From Prevotellaceae bacterium (GTDB taxonomy: Bacteria; Bacteroidota; Bacteroidia; Bacteroidales; Paludibacteraceae): a stretch of 11,599 nt of DNA. This document shows, in pieces, positions 7,518-11,599 of the stretch; the stretch's first letter is position 1, and every line of letters starts with the position of its first letter. The DNA is taken from positions 1-11,599 of the forward strand of contig JAITNR010000204.1 in assembly GCA_031290375.1 (NCBI GenBank), read 5' to 3'. The position numbers were made by a program, and so were the translations under genes. The notes below the pieces were generated by a model that did not search any database, had not been told where the DNA came from, and saw only the letters and a list, made by a program, of their open reading frames with translations.

Positions 7518-7603
7518 GAACTGTGATTTTCGTATGATTTATTTAATTTTTATGATTTTTTTTAATCAGTATAATGATTTTAATATAATTAAAATCAAAG
7601 TTC
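7518..7603. repeat. AT-rich periodic tract closed by inverted arms
   Basis: Arms GAACTGTGATTTT (7518-7530) and AAAATCAAAGTTC (7591-7603) are inverted copies with one mismatch in 13, exactly symmetrical. Between them the motif TGATTT recurs irregularly (TATGATTTATTT, TATGATTTTTTT, AATGATTTTAA). The sequence is not convincingly coding, although a 40-codon frame crosses it. It resembles an intergenic repeat type I recall from Bacteroidota genomes in which GATTT-like units are bracketed by GAACTGTGATT. It could form a long, loose stem-loop. Function unknown. Confidence 0.55.
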
Positions 7604-7676
7604 AGACGAAATAATTACAAAAATTAATAATTAAAAAAGGAGGCAAATGAGAGTTCATTTTCTTGTTTATTTTTTT

Positions 7677-7709
7677 TTGGCAAATATTAAAAAAAAAGTA
7701 TTACATTTG
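7677..7709 (+). promoter_or_regulatory. Promoter of the HU gene
   Basis: TTG at 7677-7679 and TACATTTG at 7702-7709 form a Bacteroidota-type promoter with a 22-nt spacer rich in A. Transcription would begin near 7716, about 42 nt before the ATG at 7758. The leader has no Shine-Dalgarno sequence, only an A-rich stretch before the start, as is normal in this phylum for highly expressed genes. Confidence 0.75.
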
Positions 7710-7757
7710 CAGTTGAGTTATATTTATTCATTTACCTAATTAAAAAAACTCTTTATT

Positions 7758-8030
7758 ATGAACAAAACAGAATTAGTTAGCGAAATCGCAAAACAGGCAG
7801 GTCTGGCAAAAACAGTTTCAAAAAAAGCACTTGATGCATTTGAAGCAGTTGTAACAGACGCTCTTGCCAAAGGTGAAAGTGTAGCATTAATCGGCTTTGG
7901 CACTTTCTCAGTAGTAAAACGTGCTGCTCGTCAGGGCGTAAATCCTGCAACGGGAAAACCGCTACAGATTAAAGCCAAAACAGTTGCAAGGTTTAAGGCA
8001 GGTGCCAGATTAGTGGAAAAAGTGAAGTGA
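7758..8030 (+). CDS. HU-family DNA-binding protein
   Basis: A 90-residue protein of standard HU length. The HU/IHF fold is seen from N-terminal MNKTELVSEIAKQAGL, through the signature GFGTF (46-50), to the DNA-contacting arm with Arg58, Gly60, NPATGKP (62-68) and the closing helix FKAGARLVEKVK. HU binds and bends DNA as a dimer and shapes the nucleoid in the cytosol. The ATG has the promoter described at 7677-7709 upstream and an intrinsic terminator directly after, so it is a single-gene unit. Its position is odd: it is the only intact gene in nearly 2 kb of decayed mobile sequence and is flanked by inverted repeat copies. The sequence itself looks like a normal chromosomal HU-beta type, not a divergent element-borne one. 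Confidence 0.96.
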   Translation: MNKTELVSEIAKQAGLAKTVSKKALDAFEAVVTDALAKGESVALIGFGTFSVVKRAARQGVNPATGKPLQIKAKTVARFKAGARLVEKVK

Positions 8031-8033
8031 GTA

Positions 8034-8067
8034 AAAAAAGAGGCTGTCGAAGATGACAGCCTTTTTT
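8034..8067 (+). terminator. Intrinsic terminator after the HU gene
   Basis: AGGCTGTC (8041-8048), loop GAAGAT and GACAGCCT (8055-8062) form a stem extended by a G-T pair and A-T pairs to 13 bp (8036-8048 with 8055-8067), ending in six T. It starts 4 nt after the stop codon. Its left arm shares AAAAAAGAGGCTGTC with the terminator at 4573. Confidence 0.9.
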
Positions 8068-8181
8068 AGTGCGAAAAAAAAGTATTATGTGGTTTCAACT
8101 AACCAATACAACCTTAAAAGCAATATGAAAATAGACCAATTGTTTTGCAAAAAATAATATCTCAAAAAAAGTATTTCTTTG

Positions 8182-8270
8182 ATAATACCAAAATGAAATA
8201 AAACAGAACTACAGAGAACGCATTCATTGCTCAGACGTTCCTTTTCGTAATTGCGAGGAATGAAGCAACC
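8182..8270 (-). repeat. Intergenic repeat, copy B (inverted partner of copy A)
   Basis: Read on the minus strand, this stretch carries CGAAAAGGAACGTCTGAGCA, then ATGAATGCGTTCTCT, then ATTTTGGTATTAT, the same order as copy A. Its start differs: where A has a perfect GCTGG hairpin, B has a looser TTGC...GCAA stem (TTGCGAGGAATGAAGCAA on the plus strand). B lacks the 7-nt duplication of A and carries 5 extra nt before ATTTTGG. It lies about 115 nt after the HU terminator. Confidence 0.75.
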
Positions 8271-8296
8271 CTGCACTTAGTCCACATTGCATCCTA

Positions 8297-8660
8297 TCAG
8301 GGAGGAAAGTGATTGTAATCAAAGAAATACATTTTTAGAAATTCCGATTTGTGTACTACAAATTTGCGTTTTGTGAAGGGTTGAGATTTGTAGCTTATCT
8401 TGCTGTAGATAGCCTGCATTTTTTCATTGGGTCGCTGCTGATTACTTCGTCGTAGTTGTTTTGGGCTGTGGTAGTAACTGCTTTTTGCGTATCCGTGATA
8501 CGGATAATCTCTTTCCATTGAAAATTAACTGACGTTGAAACTTCCGGATTATCCTGTTATTCTGTGTCCGTCTTTTCCTTTGTTTCGTCACGCTTGAGCT
8601 GAAAACGAACTGTATTGACTGGTTGATAAAGGAAAATTTTCGTGATATTTAAAAAAGAAA
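8297..8660 (-). pseudogene. Decayed C-terminal end of an IS4/IS1634-type transposase
   Basis: Two minus frames carry the homology. The first reads NITKIFLYQPVNTVRFQLKR, then a TAA near 8559, then VNFQWKEIIRITDTQKAVTT, TAQNNYDEVISS. A frameshift near 8425 then moves it to NEKMQAIYSKISYKSQPFTK and RKFVVHKSEF, ending at TGA 8297-8299. The order 'NT(V/I)R.QLK ... W.EI.RI..TQK.VTT..QN ... Y...PFT(K/R)(K/R)..VVHK.E' is, from memory, the typical tail of Bacteroidota IS4/IS1634-like transposases. The upstream catalytic region is absent, so it is dead. A 73-codon frame from 8518 covers part of it but is out of phase in its first third. Confidence 0.7.
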
Positions 8661-8677
8661 CACCTCAAAAGAAGGTG
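8649..8677 (-). terminator. Weak terminator-like hairpin
   Basis: On the minus strand CACCT - 7-nt loop - AGGTG is followed by TTTCTTTTTT. The stem is only 5 bp, so efficiency is doubtful. It lies downstream of tRNA-Asn, for which no better terminator was found, and just before the transposase remnant. Confidence 0.3.
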
Positions 8678-8925
8678 CATTATCACTTTATTATATGTGG
8701 AAAAATGATGCTAAACTAGTGAAAATAAAGGAGATAGACAAAGTAATAGAGATGTTTGAGAGGCACAAAAATCGCTGTTCTTTCACGGTAGCTTAGACTT
8801 ATTTCCGTACAAATAACAGTAGAACCATAAAAATTTTAGCCGATTTTTACATGAGATAAAATTATAAAACAAAGAGCATCAACTTCGCCCTTTAATAGTG
8901 GGGAAAGTCGATACTTTTTGTTTTG
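8678..8925. other. Stretch without a recognised gene
   Basis: The only coding hint is a 33-codon plus frame at 8695-8796 (MWKNDAKLVKIKEIDKVIEM, FERHKNRCSFTVA), open upstream to about 8653. Its amino-acid mix looks protein-like, but it has no ribosome site and no family I recognise; it may be another gene scrap. From 8797 to 8925 I see no promoter, repeat or RNA structure that I can support. Confidence 0.3.
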
Positions 8926-8999
8926 CTCTTCCTCTTGGACTTGAACCAAGGACCCTCTGATTAACAGTCAGATGCTCTAACCAACTGAGCTAAGGAAGA
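8926..8999 (-). tRNA. tRNA-Asn (anticodon GTT)
   Basis: The 74-nt minus-strand sequence folds into a full cloverleaf. The acceptor arms TCTTCCT and AGGAAGA pair perfectly, the D arm is GCTC...GAGC, the anticodon stem TCTGA/TCAGA encloses loop CTGTTAA with GTT at 8963-8965, and the T arm is CTTGG-TTCAAGT-CCAAG. The discriminator base is G, as usual for asparagine tRNA. CCA is not encoded (CAA follows), so it is added by the nucleotidyltransferase. It lies 42 nt after the HIT gene and has its own promoter. Confidence 0.97.
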
Positions 9000-9021
9000 A
9001 TAATTCTAACTTTTAGCGATG

Positions 9022-9052
9022 CAAAGATACAACATTTTTTTTTACTGTGCAA
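9022..9052 (-). promoter_or_regulatory. Promoter of tRNA-Asn
   Basis: On the minus strand TTG (9050-9052), a 20-nt spacer and TATCTTTG (9022-9029) match the Bacteroidota promoter consensus. Transcription would start near 9015, about 15 nt before the mature tRNA. The -33 element lies in the last codons of the HIT gene. Confidence 0.75.
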
Positions 9053-9449
9053 TAGTTTTTTCAAAATTTTCAAAAATATTTTTTGCTATTGAAATAAACT
9101 CATTTGCAGACAGTTGAAGTTTTGGATTGGAAAATAACATCTCTTTTTCGCTGTTAATCGGAATAAGATGAACGTGCGCATGCAGCACTTCCAAGCCAAT
9201 TACGGCAACACCAATACGTTTGCACTCAACAGCTTTTTCTATAGCCACAGCCACTTTTTTGGCAAAAGACATCAGTCCCAAATAGGTCTGTTCGTCCAAA
9301 TCGAAAAGATAATCAACTTCCTTTTTCGGAATAACCAAAGTGTGCCCCTTTGTCAGCGGATTTATGTCCAAAAACGCAAAAAAGTATTCGTTTTCGGCTA
9401 TTTTATAACACGGAATTTCTCCAGCAACGATTTTTGAAAAAATTGACAT
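9042..9449 (-). CDS. HIT-family nucleotide hydrolase/transferase
   Basis: 135 residues, typical for the Hint branch of the histidine-triad superfamily. It probably hydrolyses adenosine nucleotide phosphoramidates or related nucleotides in the cytosol. The triad H-x-H-x-H is HAHVH at residues 90-94, followed by LIP. The N-terminal SIFSKIVAGEIPCYKI and FLDINPLTKGHTLVIPK (27-42) are classic for the family. The sequence in front of the triad, GVAVIGLEVLHAHVH, is in place of the more usual 'N.G..A.Q.V.H.H.H'. It starts 18 nt after the deacetylase stop, so it is probably cotranscribed with it and greA. Its 3' end carries the -33 element of the tRNA-Asn promoter. Confidence 0.95.
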   Translation of the reverse strand: MSIFSKIVAGEIPCYKIAENEYFFAFLDINPLTKGHTLVIPKKEVDYLFDLDEQTYLGLMSFAKKVAVAIEKAVECKRIGVAVIGLEVLHAHVHLIPINSEKEMLFSNPKLQLSANEFISIAKNIFENFEKTIAQ

Positions 9450-9467
9450 AACTCATTGTATTTTAGA

Positions 9468-10388
9468 TTAATGATATAAAAATTTTCGTGTGAGCATATA
9501 GAAAGATTGCCCTTTACGCACATCGTCCCCAAAATTGAGCGTGGAAGTTTTATATCCGCACAAACCAAGTATTTGGACAGAATTACAGTTGAAATCGCCA
9601 AAAGGATACGAAAAATGAACAACTTCCTTGCCGATAATCTGCTCCAAGTACTTTTTCGACCCGCAGATTTCGTGATATTGTCTGTCGTAATCAAGAACAG
9701 ATAGGCGGGGGTGGGTTTCCGTATGCGCCGCAATAGTACATAAATTGTCTTGAGATAATGTAAGGATTTGTTCGACTGACAATGCCAATTTTTTCGTCTG
9801 TTGCTCAAACGGATAGTCATAAGCAGAAAACCACTCTTCAAAAGTTTTCTTCAATTCCATTGAACTTGTGTTAAACAGTCGCGCCCTTATATCCTCAAAA
9901 GTCTGGTTTTTCTCGTCAATATTTCTGCAATTGTAGACTGTGCCGTCCGACAACTGTAAAACTTTATGCTTGCACAGAAGTTCGTCCAGAGCATACCACC
10001 ACGTGCATACCCTATTGTCCATAAAACCGGTTGTTACATATATTGCGAACGGACAATCGTATTTCTTAAAAATCGGATAAGCCAATTCAAAATTATCAGA
10101 GTATCCGTCATCAAAGGTAAAGGTAACAAACTTGCTGCCAAATGATTTCTTTTTTGATATTTGTTCATAAATGTTATCCAGCGACACAAATCTGTATCCC
10201 AAGTATTTATATTTCAGGATGGTCTGTTCCAAAAACTCAGGTGTAATTTCCAAACTCCGATTGTCCGCCAACGAACTACGATTGCTTACTACCCGATGCA
10301 ACATAAGTATATCACCCAAGTGAGGATGAGATATTTTGTAAATCTTTCGCTTTACCTTGTTATAGCCTTTTTTTATGGATAAATTCAT
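9468..10388 (-). CDS. NodB-type polysaccharide deacetylase (carbohydrate esterase family 4)
   Basis: 306 residues. It likely removes acetyl groups from N-acetylated sugars of a cell-envelope glycan. NodB motifs are complete: TFDDGY with the catalytic base and metal Asp at D93-D94, the metal site HTETH (H222, H226), and SYPFGDF (260-266) shaping the active site. The front part ILMLHRV (27-33) is typical of the family. There is no signal peptide or membrane segment, so it should act in the cytosol, perhaps on a lipid-linked or surface-glycan precursor. The region between motifs, about 110-215, is longer than in minimal NodB domains. Its ATG follows a strong ribosome site AGGAGG (10397-10402, 8 nt away), unusual in this window. 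It sits between greA (25-nt gap) and the HIT gene (18-nt gap). Confidence 0.9.
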   Translation of the reverse strand: MNLSIKKGYNKVKRKIYKISHPHLGDILMLHRVVSNRSSLADNRSLEITPEFLEQTILKYKYLGYRFVSLDNIYEQISKKKSFGSKFVTFTFDDGYSDNFELAYPIFKKYDCPFAIYVTTGFMDNRVCTWWYALDELLCKHKVLQLSDGTVYNCRNIDEKNQTFEDIRARLFNTSSMELKKTFEEWFSAYDYPFEQQTKKLALSVEQILTLSQDNLCTIAAHTETHPRLSVLDYDRQYHEICGSKKYLEQIIGKEVVHFSYPFGDFNCNSVQILGLCGYKTSTLNFGDDVRKGQSFYMLTRKFLYH

Positions 10389-10396
10389 TGTGAAAT

Positions 10397-10402
10397 CCTC
10401 CT
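10397..10402 (-). promoter_or_regulatory. Strong Shine-Dalgarno of the deacetylase gene
   Basis: AGGAGG on the minus strand, 8 nt before the ATG at 10386-10388. It fixes the start. Other genes in this window have weak or no such sites, as expected for Bacteroidota, so it may mark a gene of different origin or a need for efficient re-initiation after greA. Confidence 0.7.
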
Positions 10403-10413
10403 AAGATACCTCT

Positions 10414-10884
10414 CTAAAGAGAAATATTAAGAATTTTAAATTTCAAAACTCCTGCGGGTACGGTTATTTCCGTTATTTCACCTGCTTTTTTGCCGAGTAA
10501 TCCCTTGCCTATCGGGGTGTTGATAGCCAACTTTCCCTCACGGATATTAGCTTCATTTTCAGAGACAAGCATATAATTCATCTCTTGGTCGTTGTCAAGA
10601 TTTTTTACTTTCACCTTGCAGAGAATCTGTACGGTATCTGATTTAAGTTTGCTCTCGTCAATAATTCTGGCATCTGCCAGATTTTTTTTCATTTGAGAAA
10701 TCTTCATTTCGAGCATACCTTGAGCCTCTTTTGCAGCGTCATACTCAGCGTTTTCCGAAAGGTCGCCCTTATCGCGTGCTTCTGCTATTTGAGTTGATAT
10801 TGCCTTTCTATCCACAGACTCCATTTTTACTATCTGTTCGGCTAATTTTTTATAGCCATCCTCTGTCATATAAACTACTGCCAT
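10414..10884 (-). CDS. greA: Transcription elongation factor GreA
   Basis: 156 residues, the usual GreA length. It binds RNA polymerase in the secondary channel and stimulates cleavage of backtracked RNA, rescuing stalled complexes. The N-terminal coiled coil carries the acidic tip D41-L-S-E44 inside KGDLSENAEYDAAKE, with the two acidic residues at the same positions as in well-studied GreA. The C-terminal globular domain has INTPIGKGLLGKKAGE (120-135) and ends in a beta strand LKFKILNISL. ATG at 10882-10884 has no clear Shine-Dalgarno sequence. It heads the probable greA-deacetylase-HIT operon. The only strong promoter found upstream is at 11086-11115, and an intrinsic terminator lies between it and the gene. 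Confidence 0.97.
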   Translation of the reverse strand: MAVVYMTEDGYKKLAEQIVKMESVDRKAISTQIAEARDKGDLSENAEYDAAKEAQGMLEMKISQMKKNLADARIIDESKLKSDTVQILCKVKVKNLDNDQEMNYMLVSENEANIREGKLAINTPIGKGLLGKKAGEITEITVPAGVLKFKILNISL

Positions 10885-11030
10885 AATGTTTTACAATTTA
10901 CTATTCTAACTTTATATATTTTAAAATTTTTAAATAATTCAACGCAACTGCAACAAACCAAGTGTTTTGTGCAAAAACTTAATGATTGATTTTTAATATC
11001 TAAGCATAACCTGACCATTTTCGCAACAGA
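10885..11030. other. Upstream region of greA without a recognised gene
   Basis: This AT-rich stretch holds no reading frame I can support. I looked on the minus strand for a second TAnnTTTG box closer to greA and found only partial matches, so greA may depend on the promoter at 11086-11115 or on a non-canonical one here. Confidence 0.4.
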
Positions 11031-11064
11031 AAAACAAAAAGAATTCCGAACCCAATCGGAACTC
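11031..11064 (-). terminator. Intrinsic terminator between a strong promoter and greA
   Basis: On the minus strand GAGTTCCGA (11056-11064) pairs with TCGGAATTC (11041-11049), 9 bp with one G-T pair and a 6-nt loop, followed by TTTTTGTTTT. No gene ends just upstream on this strand, so it is either an attenuator in the greA leader or the end of a very short RNA. Confidence 0.75.
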
Positions 11065-11085
11065 GTTTGCTATCTTAAATTTGTG

Positions 11086-11115
11086 CAAAGGTACAATTTT
11101 TTATTTATTTAGCAA
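11086..11115 (-). promoter_or_regulatory. Consensus Bacteroidota promoter upstream of greA
   Basis: On the minus strand TTG (11113-11115), exactly 19 nt, then TACCTTTG (11086-11093). It is the best promoter match in the window. Transcription would start near 11079, some 195 nt before the greA ATG and only about 15 nt before the terminator stem. Confidence 0.8.
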
Positions 11116-11251
11116 TTTTTTTTTATTATGTAATAATGTAAGATTTTCCTCACTAATCCGGTGTTTAAACTTATTGTAAGGAAAGTCGAGAGTTTCAAAT
11201 TAGGGAATTATTATATCTTTCGATTAATTTTTCATAACCGTTTTGAATTTT
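11116..11251. other. Intergenic stretch without a recognised gene
   Basis: No frame, RNA or repeat is supported between the greA promoter and the left end of the IS1-type element. Confidence 0.4.
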
Positions 11252-11599
11252 GGTAGTGTTATAAAAAGTATGCTGTTATAAAAGATTGACAATCAGGGAA
11301 AAAGTGTTAATTTTATTGTATGAAAATAAAAATTACTCTTTACTGCCCCGATTGCCAAAGTGCAAAGATAAAGAAAAATGGCAACAAAAAATCGCAAAAG
11401 CAAAATTATTTATGCAAAAATTGCGGACGACAGTTTATTGGCGACCACGCATTGAGTTATAAGGTTGCCATTCGGAACTCAATCATAAGATTTTGCTGAT
11501 GCTTGTTCGTGGCGTTGGTATTAGAGATATCGCTGAAATCGAAAAGGTTAGCATCAAGAAAGTGCTGTCTGTTTTGACAAAATCAAATCATAAAATCAA
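11252..11599 (+). mobile_element. Left part of an IS1-family insertion sequence (runs off the edge)
   Basis: The element is recognised by its InsA-like coding sequence from 11320. GGTAGTGTTATAAAAAG at 11252 is a likely left terminal inverted repeat, since IS1 ends begin with GGT and the distance to the start codon (68 nt) is right. The right end and the target duplication are outside the window, so the left boundary is a proposal. Confidence 0.6.
11320..11599 (+). pseudogene. IS1-family transposase, InsA part, frameshifted and partial
   Basis: The ATG frame at 11320 reads MKIKITLYCPDCQSAKIKKN with a zinc ribbon C9-x2-C12...C32-x2-C35 and RQFIGDHALSYK, then a premature TGA at 11497-11499 after 59 codons. 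Shifting by -1 near 11463 restores the family sequence: GCHSELNHKILLMLVRGVGI, RDIAEIEKVSIKKVLSVL, the InsA helix-turn-helix, to the window edge. Thus one base, probably a G in AAGGGTTGCC, is missing. Canonical IS1 uses a programmed -1 shift at an A-run much later, between insA and insB; the site here is not slippery, so this is damage or a sequencing error. The DDE catalytic part lies outside the window. Confidence 0.85.

Noticed and set aside
8085..8276. A 63-codon minus-strand frame
   Set aside because: It runs through repeat copy B and AT-rich DNA, with no start site or family features.
9398..9841. A 147-codon minus-strand frame overlapping the deacetylase and the HIT start
   Set aside because: It is a shifted frame of the deacetylase, which has all its motifs in its own frame.
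10161..10382. A 73-codon plus-strand frame
   Set aside because: It is antisense to the N-terminal part of the deacetylase.

Overview
The window reads as a chromosomal segment from a member of the Bacteroidota, probably an uncultured anaerobe-like Bacteroidales or relative. The reasons are its AT-rich intergenic DNA, several promoters of the Bacteroidota type (TTG, about 19-22 nt, then TAnnTTTG), few Shine-Dalgarno sequences, and family-typical genes such as a lipidated BamA/TamA-like protein (TamL type). No taxon was identified by search; this is inference from content.

Left part (1-3104, mostly minus strand): the edge holds the start of a probable IS1595-type transposase and a scrap of a DDE transposase. 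These are followed by a complete electron-transfer-flavoprotein:quinone oxidoreductase (218-1873). Upstream of it lies a broken beta-class DNA methyltransferase (about 2040-2606), whose second half is replaced by unrelated sequence (1889-2086). Next comes a complete dCMP deaminase (2676-3104).

Middle part (3266-7078, plus strand): an exported protein with an EF-hand-like loop, a Trp/Tyr-rich middle and a very long Ser/Thr/Arg tail, ended by a 20-bp perfect hairpin terminator. Then follows a TamL-type outer-membrane assembly lipoprotein. Its real start is 4814, downstream of a recognisable promoter.

Region 7079-8925 is a graveyard around one live gene, the HU-family DNA-binding protein (7758-8030), which has its own clear promoter and terminator. 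Around it lie the C-terminal remnant of a DUF4143-type ATPase with an in-frame stop, two copies in opposite orientation of an intergenic repeat of about 90 bp, an AT-rich periodic tract closed by inverted arms, and a decayed IS4/IS1634-type transposase end.

Right part (8926-10884, minus strand): greA, a NodB-type polysaccharide deacetylase and a HIT-family hydrolase lie in tight succession (gaps of 25 and 18 nt). They are followed by tRNA-Asn(GTT), whose promoter overlaps the end of the HIT gene. Upstream of greA a very strong promoter is followed within about 45 nt by an intrinsic terminator, so it either makes a tiny RNA or attenuates greA. The right edge enters an IS1-family element whose insA-like gene carries a one-base frameshift.

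The live genes are housekeeping: respiratory electron transfer, pyrimidine nucleotide metabolism, outer-membrane assembly, nucleoid structure, transcription elongation and translation. I did not find a convincing new multi-gene defence or metabolic system. The most unusual items are the promoter-terminator unit before greA, the deacetylase lodged between greA and the HIT gene, the Ser-rich exported protein, and the decayed elements around the HU gene.
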